Positions 1 to 8,842 of a DNA stretch of 64,000 nucleotides are shown here, in pieces; position 1 is the stretch's first letter, and each line of letters begins with the position of its first letter. The stretch spans positions 48,124 through 112,123 of the forward strand of contig DAITPA010000001.1 in the NCBI GenBank assembly GCA_036833805.1, written 5' to 3'. The position numbers and the translations under genes are program-made. The notes under the pieces are model-generated. The model was not told the DNA's origin. It was given only the letters and a program-made list of their open reading frames with translations, and made no database searches. This DNA is from PALSA-1196 sp036833805. Its GTDB lineage: Bacteria; Pseudomonadota; Gammaproteobacteria; Steroidobacterales; Steroidobacteraceae.

Positions 1-1
1 C

Positions 2-454
2 ATTACACGGGTGCGTGCCGGCCAGCCGGCCAGCATCCGTCTGAATGCCTATCCGGACTGGGAGATTCCGGGTGAAGTGATCGCAATCATTCCTACCGCG
101 GATCGCTCCAAGGCCACGGTGAAAGTGCGGGTTGCCTTCAAGCGCGGCGACGAGCGCATACTTCCTGAAATGGGTGCCCGGGTATCCTTTTTGGATGATG
201 CGCGGCCGGGTAATGCAGGTGCGAGCGGGCGTTCCGGCGTCATTGTTCCCGCCGACGCTGTGCAAGCGGGCAGCGATACCGGCGTCGTGTATGTGCTGCG
301 TGACGACAGGGTGGAGGCGCGCACCGTGAAGCTCGGCGCGCACTCGGCGCAGGGTCAGATCCTACTTTCTGGTATTGATGCCGGCACCCGGCTTGCAATC
401 GCTGTGAGCGGCAAGTTGAGTGACGGCGCGAAAGTGCGCGCGGAGAAACAGTGA
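2..454 (+). CDS. Efflux periplasmic adaptor (HlyD/MacA type), C-terminal part
   Basis: The frame is open from the first bases of the window, so this is the last ~150 codons of a membrane fusion protein; the N-terminal anchor and helical hairpin lie outside. The visible part has the beta-barrel domain (around PASIRLNAYPDWEIPGEV) followed by the membrane-proximal domain (VIVPADAVQAG, then VVYVLRDDRVEARTVKLG), as in adaptors of MacAB-type pumps. In such systems the protein bridges an inner-membrane transporter to an outer-membrane channel. Its TGA overlaps the ATG of the ABC ATPase (TGATG), so the two are translationally coupled. Substrate unknown. Confidence 0.85.
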   Translation: MTRVRAGQPASIRLNAYPDWEIPGEVIAIIPTADRSKATVKVRVAFKRGDERILPEMGARVSFLDDARPGNAGASGRSGVIVPADAVQAGSDTGVVYVLRDDRVEARTVKLGAHSAQGQILLSGIDAGTRLAIAVSGKLSDGAKVRAEKQ

Positions 455-1161
455 TGAGTGCCGTTGTGCCCGCGATTGCATCCCTCAAGAACATCGTCAA
501 ACGATATACGCGCGGCAAGCAAAACATCGAAGTGCTGCACTCGCTTAATCTTGAGATTCCAGACGGGGAGTTTCTGGCTCTCATGGGGCCTTCCGGTTCC
601 GGCAAGACAACTCTCCTGAATCTGATCGGCGGGCTCGACCGCCCGACCGAGGGTGAAGTGACCGTCGCCGGGCAACGCATCGATCGGCTGTCGGGCGGTG
701 CGCTCGCCAAATGGCGCGCACGGCACGTCGGATTCGTGTTCCAGTTTTACAACCTCATGCCGATGCTGACGGCCGAGAGGAATATTGAGCTGCCGTTGCT
801 GCTGACATCGCTATCAAGGGCCGAGCGGCGCAAAAACGTGCACGCGGCCCTGGAAATTGTGGGACTTGCGGACCGTGCCACGCATAAGCCGAGCGAACTG
901 TCCGGTGGCGAGCAGCAGCGCGTGGCGATTGCCAGAGCGCTGGTCGCCGATCCGACTCTGCTCGTCTGCGACGAGCCGACGGGGGACCTCGACCGCGCCA
1001 CAGCTGATGAAATTCTGGGGTTGCTGCGCACCCTTAACCGTGAGCAGCACAAGACCGTCATCGTGGTCACGCATGATCAGAAGGCCGCGGACTTCGCGAC
1101 GCGGCAGCTGCAGGTCGATAAGGGCAGCTTGACTGACGTTGCCGCTGCGAGTCGTCCATGA
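454..1161 (+). CDS. ABC transporter ATPase, LolD/MacB family
   Basis: A 235-residue nucleotide-binding protein. Walker A GPSGSGKT is at residues 45-52, the signature is LSGGEQQR and the Walker B region reads LLVCDEPTGDLD, which is typical of the MacB/LolD/FtsE group that works with FtsX-type permeases. I start it at ATG 454, which overlaps the adaptor stop codon; a GTG at 451 is also in frame. Its last codons overlap the ATG of the first permease (ATGA). With the adaptor and two separate FtsX permeases it makes a mechanotransmission-type exporter rather than a classic importer. Substrate cannot be inferred. Confidence 0.93.
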   Translation: MSAVVPAIASLKNIVKRYTRGKQNIEVLHSLNLEIPDGEFLALMGPSGSGKTTLLNLIGGLDRPTEGEVTVAGQRIDRLSGGALAKWRARHVGFVFQFYNLMPMLTAERNIELPLLLTSLSRAERRKNVHAALEIVGLADRATHKPSELSGGEQQRVAIARALVADPTLLVCDEPTGDLDRATADEILGLLRTLNREQHKTVIVVTHDQKAADFATRQLQVDKGSLTDVAAASRP

Positions 1162-2303
1162 AATTCCTGCCACTCCTGTGGGCCGGCTTGTGGCGCAAGC
1201 GCACGCGCACTATTTTCACGCTCTTGTCGATAGTCGTTGCCTTCGTATTATTCGGCATGCTGCAGGGGGTGAACGCGGTCTTCAGCAATGCTTTGAATGC
1301 CGCGGCGGTCGACCGGCTGAGTGTAGTCAGCCGCATCAGCTTCACGGAGCCGCTGCCGTTTAGCTACCTCGCGCAGATTGAGTCGCTGCCCGGTGTCGCA
1401 GCGGTCGCCTACCAGAGCTGGTTCGGCACCTACTATCAGGATCCGAAGAATTTTGTCTTTTCCTTTCCGGTGGATCCGGTACGGTTTTTTCCTCTCTATC
1501 CGGAGCTGCAACTACCAAAAGATGAGCTTGCGGCGCTGGTGCGCACGCGCACCGGCGCGGTGGTGGGGCGCGAGCTTGCAAAAAAGTACGGCTGGAAAAT
1601 AGGCGACCGGGTGCCGTTGCATTCGGTCATCTGGACGCAGGCGAATGGCCGCTCGGACTGGCAATTCGACATCGTTGGTATCTATGACGCGCCGAACGAT
1701 CCTAATCAAGGCATCAGTTTTTTCTTTAACCACAGCTATTTCGACGAAGCTCGCAGCTTTAGCAAGGGCACTGTCGGCTGGTATGTGGTCAAGGTGAAGG
1801 ACCCAGCGCAGGCCATGCAGGTTGCCGCTGCAATCGATCGACGCTTCGCCAATTCCCCGGACGAGACCAAGTCGCAGAGCGAAAAGGAATTTACGCAAGC
1901 CTTCATCAAGCAACAGGCCGATATCAGTTTTATCGTAAGTTCGATTCTGGGTGCGGTCTTTTTCACGCTGTTGTTTCTGACCGGTAATACGATGATGCAA
2001 TCCGTGCGCGAGCGCGTGCCGGAGCTGGCGGTGCTGAAGACGCTCGGCTTTACGGATTTCGCAGTGGTGGTGCTGGTACTTTGCGAGGCGCTCGTGCTGT
2101 GCCTCGCGGGCGCGCTTATCGGGCTTGCCATCGCGGCCGGAATTTTCCCAGCGTTGAAGCGCGTAATCGGTGAGGCGAGCCTGTCGTGGAGCATCCTCGG
2201 TCTCGGCAGCGCCGTGGCGGTTCTCCTGGCACTCGTCACCGGTCTGCCACCCGCGTGGCGTACGACGCGTCTCAACATCGTCGATGCGCTCGCCGACCGT
2301 TAG
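1158..2303 (+). CDS. ABC transporter permease, FtsX/MacB type (first)
   Basis: 381 residues with the FtsX layout: one N-terminal membrane helix (about residues 15-40), a large periplasmic domain, then three C-terminal helices beginning near FIVSSILGAVFFTLLFLTG. The segment containing ERVPELAVLKTLGFT is the usual cytoplasmic coupling region of this family. The start ATG overlaps the ATPase stop codon. It probably pairs with the next permease as a heterodimer, as in systems where the MacB-like ATPase and membrane parts are separate genes. Confidence 0.9.
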   Translation: MKFLPLLWAGLWRKRTRTIFTLLSIVVAFVLFGMLQGVNAVFSNALNAAAVDRLSVVSRISFTEPLPFSYLAQIESLPGVAAVAYQSWFGTYYQDPKNFVFSFPVDPVRFFPLYPELQLPKDELAALVRTRTGAVVGRELAKKYGWKIGDRVPLHSVIWTQANGRSDWQFDIVGIYDAPNDPNQGISFFFNHSYFDEARSFSKGTVGWYVVKVKDPAQAMQVAAAIDRRFANSPDETKSQSEKEFTQAFIKQQADISFIVSSILGAVFFTLLFLTGNTMMQSVRERVPELAVLKTLGFTDFAVVVLVLCEALVLCLAGALIGLAIAAGIFPALKRVIGEASLSWSILGLGSAVAVLLALVTGLPPAWRTTRLNIVDALADR

Positions 2304-2317
2304 CCGGAGTGCGCCAA

Positions 2318-3502
2318 ATGAACATGCTCCGACAGATTCGCGCTGTGACTTGGATGAATCTGCGCAGCATTCCGCAGCGCTTTGGTACATCCTCAGTCAT
2401 CGTGGTCGGTATCGCAGGAGTCGTCGCGGTGCTGATCTCGGTACTTGCCATGGCGACGGGCTTCACCCACACCCTGCTCGCTACCGGGCGCGATGATCGG
2501 GCGATCGTCTTGCGTGGTGGCTCGGATTCTGAACTCGCGAGCACTCTTTCGCGAGAAGCGACACTTACCATTATTGATGCGCCCGGAATTCGCAAGGATG
2601 CCGCAGGTAAGGCTATCGCCTCGGCCGAGCCGGTCGTCATCGTCGAAATGCCAAAAAAAAGCAACGCCAGCGGTGCGAACGTCACCATTCGCGGTGTGGG
2701 TGCCGAGGGTGTAGCACTGCGCCCGGAAATTCAGCTGGTTGCTGGCAGAATGTTTCGGCGTGGCGTGCGCGAATTGATCGTCGGACGTGGCGCTGAAGCA
2801 CAATTCAAGGGCCTCGACGTCGGCAGCCATATCGCATTGCGCGGCAGCGACTGGACTATCGTGGGTGCTTTTGAAAGCAACGGCGATTCGCACGAATCCG
2901 AATTATTCGCCGATGCGGAGACCGTGCTGTCCGCCTATCGACGCAACTTATATCAGTCGGTCGTCGCGCGCTTGGATTCGAAGGACTCGTTCGACGCATT
3001 CAAGGCTGCGCTCACCACCAATCCGCAACTCTCGGTCGCCGTCCTGCGCGAGCGCGATTACTACGTGCATCAGTCGCAGCGCATGGGCAAGGTGCTCGCG
3101 TTTGTGGCCTATTTTGTAGGTGGCATCATGGCGGTGGGAGCGCTCTTCGGTGCGCTCAATACAATGTATTCGGCCGTGAGCGTGCGCTCCCGCGAAATTG
3201 CCACACTGCGCGCTATTGGCTTTGGCGCGAGCGCGGTCGTGCTGTCAGTCTTGATCGAGGCGATCTTGCTGGCAGTGATGGGTGCGCTGATCGGCGCGGG
3301 CCTTGCCTGGCTCTTCTTCAACGGCAATGTAGTGAGCACACTCGGCAGCAATTTCACCCAGGTCGTGTTCCGCCTGGCTGTCAGCCCGTCGCTGGTCGCC
3401 CTCGGTATCCTCTGGGCTTGCGCGATCGGCTTGATCGGCGGACTGTTCCCGGCGATTCGCGCCGCACGCCTTCCCGTTGCCACCGCTTTGCGGGCGGTCT
3501 AG
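2318..3502 (+). CDS. ABC transporter permease, FtsX/MacB type (second)
   Basis: 394 residues starting at ATG 2318 (MNMLRQIRAVTWMNL), 14 bases after the first permease stops; the frame is open further upstream but that part only shadows the first permease. FtsX topology again: an N-terminal helix around residues 25-45, a periplasmic MacB-like core domain, and three C-terminal helices with the coupling segment SREIATLRAIGFGASA between the first two. It is the last gene of the module; the next gene is on the other strand and is broken. Likely partner of the preceding permease. Confidence 0.9.
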   Translation: MNMLRQIRAVTWMNLRSIPQRFGTSSVIVVGIAGVVAVLISVLAMATGFTHTLLATGRDDRAIVLRGGSDSELASTLSREATLTIIDAPGIRKDAAGKAIASAEPVVIVEMPKKSNASGANVTIRGVGAEGVALRPEIQLVAGRMFRRGVRELIVGRGAEAQFKGLDVGSHIALRGSDWTIVGAFESNGDSHESELFADAETVLSAYRRNLYQSVVARLDSKDSFDAFKAALTTNPQLSVAVLRERDYYVHQSQRMGKVLAFVAYFVGGIMAVGALFGALNTMYSAVSVRSREIATLRAIGFGASAVVLSVLIEAILLAVMGALIGAGLAWLFFNGNVVSTLGSNFTQVVFRLAVSPSLVALGILWACAIGLIGGLFPAIRAARLPVATALRAV

Positions 3503-3563
3503 GCCGGTCTGTCACGGCCGTCAAGCCGCGCGCGCTTGGCGGCGCGCAGGGTGCGCGCCTCAC

Positions 3564-3992
3564 CTAGGAGGCGTCGCCGACAGCCACCACCTCCACCGCA
3601 ATCAGCGCCGGTACCGCAGCACGAATATGCGTCGCGTGATTCTTATGTGTAATCACCGCGGCCGCATCTGCATGCATGACCAAGTACGCGATCTCCTCGC
3701 GGCTCATAGCCGCGTTGAGCGGCACGATGCTGCTGCCGAGCGCATTCAGCGCAAGGAACTGCAGGAAGAATTCCAGCTCATTGTCAAGCGCTATAGCAAC
3801 GCGCTGCCCATCCCGATAGCCAGCATCCACGTAGGCTTGACGCAGCTGTTCGACTCGCTGACGCGCTGCGCCGTAGGCGAGGGACATGGGACAGATCGCG
3901 CCGGCGTGGCTCGCAATGCATGGGACGTGCAGAATCTCTTGCGCTGCGTAGCGGAACGCCGCGCGGGCAAAGACATCGTGAACCGCTGTCAC
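3564..3992 (-). pseudogene. Acyl-CoA/AMP-dependent ligase, N-terminal remnant
   Basis: A 142-residue frame that matches only the N-terminal quarter of an AMP-dependent acyl-CoA synthetase: a TYxEL-like segment (MSLAYGAARQRVEQLR), then GYRDGQRVAIALDNELEFFLQFLALNALGSS and the SREEIAYL stretch (described here in pieces of one continuous region). These enzymes are usually above 500 residues and need the later P-loop-like YTSGTTG and SGK motifs, which are absent. The frame stops at TAG 3566-3564 and no continuation is visible between it and the permease end at 3502. I read it as a decayed gene 5' end left by a deletion; a functional short protein is unlikely. Confidence 0.75.
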
Positions 3993-4133
3993 GTCGCGAT
4001 TCTCTTGCAGCAGGATTCCGAGCGCCTGACTTCACGGGCTGTCGATCATTGTCCCATATCTTTTAGCGCCAATTAATATGCTTCGCAAGCACTTGCAGAT
4101 CGCACCGAGTACTCGACCCGAGCGAAGCGCGGA

Positions 4134-5621
4134 TCATGCCCAGCCGCGGGATCGCTCAACGGCTTGCGCCCAGCGCGCAAGCTTTCTTTCGGCTTCATCG
4201 CGACTCATGCGGGGCTCGAAGCATCGTTCGACTTTCCAGTTGCGCGCGACGTCTTCAAGACTGCCCCAGAATCCGACTGCCAATCCGGCAAGATATGCGG
4301 CGCCGAGTGCCGTCGTTTCGGTGACTTTCGGACGCAGCACTGCTACGCCGAGCAGATCGGCCTGAAACTGCATTAGAAAATTATTGGCAGTCGCGCCACC
4401 ATCCACGCGCAACTCGATTAGCGGCTGCTCGGCGTCGCGCTGCATCGCCGCGAGGAGCTCTGCGCTTTGGAACGCGATCGACTCGAGGGCAGCCCTTGCG
4501 ATATGCGCTCGCGTGCTGCCACGTGAAAGCCCAACGATGACACCGCGTGCGTGCGGATCCCAATGAGGACTACCAAGGCCCGCGAACGCAGGCACGAGAT
4601 ACACGCCATCACTGTCAACGACGCTGGTAGCGAGCGCCTCCACGTCTGCGGCGCGCTCGATGATGCCCAATGCGTCGCGCAACCACTGTACGACGGCGCC
4701 AGCGACGAACACGCTGCCCTCCAGCGCATAGCGTGTGTCCGCACACTTCCAGGCGATGGTCGTCAGCAGTCGGTGCTGCGAATGCAGCGGACGAGTGCCG
4801 GTATTCATGAGCGCAAAGCACCCCGTACCGTAGGTATTTTTGGCCATACCGGGCTTGAAGCAGGTTTGGCCAAAGAGCGCCGCTTGCTGGTCCCCGACGA
4901 CCGCAGCAAGGGGGACTTCGTGCCCCGCCAAGTTCGCCGTCAAATCAGTCGCGACTCGCGCCGCGGTGGGAATGACTTGCGGCAGGCACGCGTACGGGAT
5001 GCCGAAAAGTTCGAGGAGCACCGGATCCCATTCGCAGGTGTGCAGATTAAAGAGCAATGTGCGGCTCGCGTTGGTCGCGTCGGTCACGTGACGCTTGCCG
5101 CCTGTCAGTTGCCACGCGAGCCAGCTGTCGATCGTGCCAAAAGCGAGTTCGCCACGTTCGGCACGCGCGCGTGCACCGGGAACGTGCTCGAGGAGCCAGG
5201 CGAGTTTAGTGGCGGAGAAATACGGATCGAGCAGAAGTCCTGTACGGTGCGCGATTTCTGGTTCGTGTCCAGCGGCGCGCAACTGTGCGCACTGTGTTGT
5301 GGTACGCCGGTCCTGCCATACGATCGCGCGCGCGACCGGGCGGCTCGTGTTGCGATCCCACAGCACGGTCGTCTCGCGTTGATTGGCAATGCCGATGGCC
5401 GCGACATCGGTCAGCGAAACGCACGCCTTGGCGAGTACTTCAGTGATTAGGGCCGCTTGGCAGTCCCAAATTTCTAGCGCGTCGTGCTCCACCCAGCCGG
5501 ATTGCGGAAAGTACTGCGTCAACTCGCGCTGCGCGCTCGCGATTGGAATTGCGTCCTGATCAAAGAGAATCGCGCGCGAGCTCGTGGTGCCCTGATCGAG
5601 CGCCAATATAAATCGGCTCAT
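4134..5621 (-). CDS. glpK: Glycerol kinase
   Basis: Phosphorylates glycerol to sn-glycerol 3-phosphate with ATP. The 495-residue length fits GlpK (about 500). The FGGY kinase N-terminus is clear (FILALDQGTTSSRAILFDQD), as are the substrate-site region GTIDSWLAWQLTGGK and the C-terminal nucleotide segment DGGATANNFLMQFQADLLG. The start codon overlaps the glpD stop (5621 against 5618), so glpD-glpK is a coupled operon on the minus strand. No glpF transporter or glpR repressor is next to it. Confidence 0.96.
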   Translation of the reverse strand: MSRFILALDQGTTSSRAILFDQDAIPIASAQRELTQYFPQSGWVEHDALEIWDCQAALITEVLAKACVSLTDVAAIGIANQRETTVLWDRNTSRPVARAIVWQDRRTTTQCAQLRAAGHEPEIAHRTGLLLDPYFSATKLAWLLEHVPGARARAERGELAFGTIDSWLAWQLTGGKRHVTDATNASRTLLFNLHTCEWDPVLLELFGIPYACLPQVIPTAARVATDLTANLAGHEVPLAAVVGDQQAALFGQTCFKPGMAKNTYGTGCFALMNTGTRPLHSQHRLLTTIAWKCADTRYALEGSVFVAGAVVQWLRDALGIIERAADVEALATSVVDSDGVYLVPAFAGLGSPHWDPHARGVIVGLSRGSTRAHIARAALESIAFQSAELLAAMQRDAEQPLIELRVDGGATANNFLMQFQADLLGVAVLRPKVTETTALGAAYLAGLAVGFWGSLEDVARNWKVERCFEPRMSRDEAERKLARWAQAVERSRGWA

Positions 5622-7105
5622 CGGCGCGCCAGCCAGTCTTCAAGACGCTGAGCGCTGTCGGGTGGCGTGTGCAATCCGAGCTTGCTGCGGCGCCAAAGGA
5701 TGTCCGCGGCGCTGCGCGCCCATTCTTCTCGGCACAAGTATTCGACCTCGCGCTCCCAAAGCTGCGGCAGAATCTCCTTGCCGAGATCGCTGAGCGAGGC
5801 TGCACTGCCGAGCATGCGGTCAATATTAGTGCCGTAGGCGCGCGCGTAGCGCACGCGTAGTGGCGCCGGCAGCCACGCGTAGCGCCGCGCAACGACGCGC
5901 AGAAACGCGGCGAGACTGCCGCCCGGCAGATCTCCGCCGGGCAGGATCGCGGCATGCGTCCACGGACGTCCTCGATTACCGAGGCGTGCGGCGAGCTTAT
6001 CGACGGCTTCCGCAGCAAGGCGACGATAGGTCGTGATCTTGCCGCCAAATACGGAGAGAAGGGGCGCCGCATCGCCGTCGAGCTCGAGCTTGTAATCGCG
6101 GGTGACGGCTGCGGGATCCAGCGATTCGTCCTCGATGAGCGGGCGCACGCCTGCGTAGCTCCATACGACGTCGGCGGGGCTGATCTGTTGCGTGAAGTAG
6201 CGATTGACCATGGCACACAGATAACGAACCTCTTCGGGGTCGATGTGCACCGTGGCTGGGTCGCCATAGTGCTCGATATCGGTAGTGCCGATCAGCGTGA
6301 ATTCCTCCTCGTAGGGAATCGCAAACACAATACGCCGGTCGGTGTTCTGAAAGATGTAGGCAAAGCGATGCGCGAAGAGCTGCGGTACCACAATGTGACT
6401 TCCCTTGACGAGACGCACCGTGTGCGAGCTGCGCAGCGGGGAGGCGTCGCGCACAAAGCGGTTCACCCATGGTCCAGTCGCATTGACGATCGCGCGCGCG
6501 ATCACGGCGCGCGAGCCGGCGCGCTGCTGCAGCGTCGCGTGCCACAGACGATCGACGAGCTCGATCCGTTCGCAGCGCGTGCCGGTCGCCACCGTAGCGC
6601 CGTGCAGTGCCGCATCCTGCGCGTTCAATACGACAAGCCGCGCATCGTCGACCCAGCCGTCCGAATAGGTAAAGCCACGGATGAAACGGGGCTGCAGCGC
6701 ACCGCCTGCGGGGTGGGCGCGTAGATCGATTGCGCAGGATGCCGCCAAGCGGCGGCGCCTTGCCAGATGATCGTAAAGAAAGAGGCCCGCACGGATCATC
6801 CACATCGGTCGCAAATGCGCATCGTGCGGCATGACGAAGCGCAAGGGCCGCATGATGTGCGGCGCGGCGCCGAGCAACAGCTCGCGCTCCTGCAAGGCTT
6901 TGCGCACAAGGGAAAAATGCCGCTCTTCAAGATAGCGCAGGCCGCCGTGGATGAGCTTCGTGCTGGCGGAGGAGGTGTGTGCCGCGAGATCGTCTTGCTC
7001 ACACAAGAGCACCGACAGGCCCCGGCCGGCTGCGTCACGCGCGATGCCGGTGCCATTGATACCGCCGCCGACGACGAGAAGGTCATAATTTTCCACTGCG
7101 TCCAT
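5618..7105 (-). CDS. glpD: Aerobic glycerol-3-phosphate dehydrogenase
   Basis: FAD enzyme that oxidises glycerol 3-phosphate to dihydroxyacetone phosphate and feeds electrons to the quinone pool at the inner membrane. The N-terminal dinucleotide fold reads YDLLVVGGGINGTGIARDAA, and the HGGLRYLE and PWVNRF segments are typical. I use ATG 7105 (MDAVENYDLL, 495 residues) because it sits just before the FAD fold; ATGs at 7117 and 7132 are also in frame. The gene diverges from the ABC ATPase gene at 7143, leaving at most 37 bases for both promoters, so at least one promoter must lie inside a neighbour. Confidence 0.94.
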   Translation of the reverse strand: MDAVENYDLLVVGGGINGTGIARDAAGRGLSVLLCEQDDLAAHTSSASTKLIHGGLRYLEERHFSLVRKALQERELLLGAAPHIMRPLRFVMPHDAHLRPMWMIRAGLFLYDHLARRRRLAASCAIDLRAHPAGGALQPRFIRGFTYSDGWVDDARLVVLNAQDAALHGATVATGTRCERIELVDRLWHATLQQRAGSRAVIARAIVNATGPWVNRFVRDASPLRSSHTVRLVKGSHIVVPQLFAHRFAYIFQNTDRRIVFAIPYEEEFTLIGTTDIEHYGDPATVHIDPEEVRYLCAMVNRYFTQQISPADVVWSYAGVRPLIEDESLDPAAVTRDYKLELDGDAAPLLSVFGGKITTYRRLAAEAVDKLAARLGNRGRPWTHAAILPGGDLPGGSLAAFLRVVARRYAWLPAPLRVRYARAYGTNIDRMLGSAASLSDLGKEILPQLWEREVEYLCREEWARSAADILWRRSKLGLHTPPDSAQRLEDWLARR

Positions 7106-7142
7106 CTTGCCATGCATGAAAATTGTGTCCATCGTTTGAGCG

Positions 7143-8633
7143 ATGCCAAAACCAGTGACCGGGCGTTTCATCGACGTGCGCTTGCGAAACATCCGCCTGA
7201 CGAGAGCGGGGCGCAGCGTGTTGCGCGACGTGGACTGGAGAATTCGCCCGGGGCAGCGTTGGATCGTCGCCGGGGGAAACGGCGCCGGTAAGACTCAGCT
7301 TCTGAAGCTCGTGGCAGGCGCGATCTGGCCGTCGCCTGTACCCGGTGGGTCACGGCGCTACCTGTGGCGCGGGGAGGTGTGGACGACGCCGCTCGAAGTT
7401 CAGCACGAAATCGCTTATATCGGCGCGGAACGCCAGGACAAATACCAGCGCTACGGTTGGAGCTTCACGGTGCGGCAGATCATCGGCACCGGGCTGCAGC
7501 GCAGCGACATTCCACTCAATGCCCTAAGCGTTGCCGATGACAGCCGCGTCGAACGCATCATCGGCAAGCTTGCAATCGAACATCTGGCGGCGCGTAGCTT
7601 CTTATCGCTGTCGTACGGTGAGCGGCGCCTGGCGCTACTCGCGCGCGCGCTCGCTGCGCGCCCTGGACTCCTACTGCTCGATGAACTGCTCGACGGTCTC
7701 GACTCGGCGAACCGCATACGCGCCATCACCTGGCTCGATCACAGTGGCCGTTCACTGTTGCCATGGGCGCTCGCGACGCATCGGCTAGAAGATGTGCCGG
7801 CGAGCGCCACGCATGCCCTCGTACTCGAGCGCGGACGCATCGTTTACCGCGGCGTGCTTGCGCGCGCGCCTCTTGCACGCTGGCTGCAAGGCGCTAGACC
7901 TCGTGCCACGCGTCCGGCGCGTATCCGCATGCGAGCCCCGTCGCGGCGGCCGATCGTGAGACTGTCGCACGCTTGCGTGTATCTCGACGAGCAGGCGGTG
8001 CTCACGGATATATCGCTTACCGTGCGTGCCGGCCAGTGCTGGATCGTGCATGGCGCAAACGGCTCGGGCAAGACGACGCTGCTGCGTACGCTTTACGGCG
8101 ATCATGGCGTCGCGTTCGGTGGCAGCATTGAGCGCGCTGGAATCAAGCGCGGCGTGCCGCTCGATGCGTTTCGCCGGCAAGTCGGTCTTGTCGCGCCGCA
8201 TCTGCAAGCGGATCATCCGCAGGATCTGATCGCTGCGGACGTCGTGCTGTCGGGCCGCTTTGCATCTATCGGGCTCAATGAAACGGCGAGCCGTGCACAA
8301 CGTGGAGCGGCGCGGCGCACGCTTGCGCGATTCGGGCTTACGCGTCTGGCTCAACGTAGCTTGCGCGAGCTCTCCTACGGGCAGTTACGACGTGTGCTTT
8401 TTGCCCGGGCCTGGATCAATGATCCGCCGCTGCTGCTGCTGGATGAACCCTTCGCCGGGATTGATACCCCGACTCGCCGGGCGTTACAGGGAATCATTCA
8501 GGAGCTGATTGCGTGCGGCACTGCCATAGTGATGGCCACTCATCATCGCGCCGAGTGGCCGCCGGGGACGACGCACGAGCTCGAGCTTGCTGACGGGCGG
8601 GCGCTCTATAGCGGTCGTCTGCGGACATGCTGA
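7143..8633 (+). CDS. Double ABC ATPase, ModF/PhrA-like
   Basis: 496 residues with two ABC ATPase domains and no membrane segments. Domain 1: Walker A GGNGAGKT, signature LSYGERR, Walker B LLLLDELLDGLD. Domain 2: Walker A GANGSGKT, signature LSYGQLRR, Walker B LLLLDEPFAGID. The arrangement and the RYGWSFTVRQII segment resemble ModF (also called PhrA), a molybdate-locus protein whose exact role is unsettled. There is no mod gene nearby, so the molybdate link is not supported here. Starts at ATG 7143; GTG 7155 is possible. Confidence 0.82.
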   Translation: MPKPVTGRFIDVRLRNIRLTRAGRSVLRDVDWRIRPGQRWIVAGGNGAGKTQLLKLVAGAIWPSPVPGGSRRYLWRGEVWTTPLEVQHEIAYIGAERQDKYQRYGWSFTVRQIIGTGLQRSDIPLNALSVADDSRVERIIGKLAIEHLAARSFLSLSYGERRLALLARALAARPGLLLLDELLDGLDSANRIRAITWLDHSGRSLLPWALATHRLEDVPASATHALVLERGRIVYRGVLARAPLARWLQGARPRATRPARIRMRAPSRRPIVRLSHACVYLDEQAVLTDISLTVRAGQCWIVHGANGSGKTTLLRTLYGDHGVAFGGSIERAGIKRGVPLDAFRRQVGLVAPHLQADHPQDLIAADVVLSGRFASIGLNETASRAQRGAARRTLARFGLTRLAQRSLRELSYGQLRRVLFARAWINDPPLLLLDEPFAGIDTPTRRALQGIIQELIACGTAIVMATHHRAEWPPGTTHELELADGRALYSGRLRTC

Positions 8634-8645
8634 TCAGCGCGCACG

Positions 8646-8718
8646 GTTGGCAATGTGCGAGCACCTCGTCGCGGGTCGCTCGCCGGTTCTTTTCCGGTTC
8701 GCGCTTCACGTTGCCAAC
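8646..8718. other. Long imperfect inverted repeat between genes
   Basis: GTTGGCAATGTG (8646-8657) pairs with CACGTTGCCAAC (8707-8718) over 12 bp with a single G-T wobble. The stem can extend by about four pairs past one bulged base. The loop side contains the direct repeat CCGGTTC twice (8683-8689 and 8694-8700). It lies in the 209-base gap after the ABC ATPase gene and before the MFS gene. No T-run follows, so it does not look like a simple terminator. It could be an RNA element in the MFS leader or a small repeat; nothing in the sequence decides this. Confidence 0.55.
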
Positions 8719-8842
8719 GCCTCGAGCATAAACGAGTATGTGCGCCACTTGCGAAGGCGGGAGCGACACGGCGACAGGTTTATTGACCGCCCGCCCTGCG
8801 ATGCCGCGCCTGCGATCTTTGCTCCAGGACATCTGATCACCA

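Noticed and set aside
1512..2390. 292-codon open frame antisense to the first permease
   Set aside because: Shadow of high-GC coding sequence; composition and lack of a ribosome site are not protein-like, while the plus strand encodes a clear FtsX permease.
4551..5450. 299-codon open frame antisense to glpK
   Set aside because: glpK on the other strand is unambiguous over its full length; the antisense frame shows no family resemblance.
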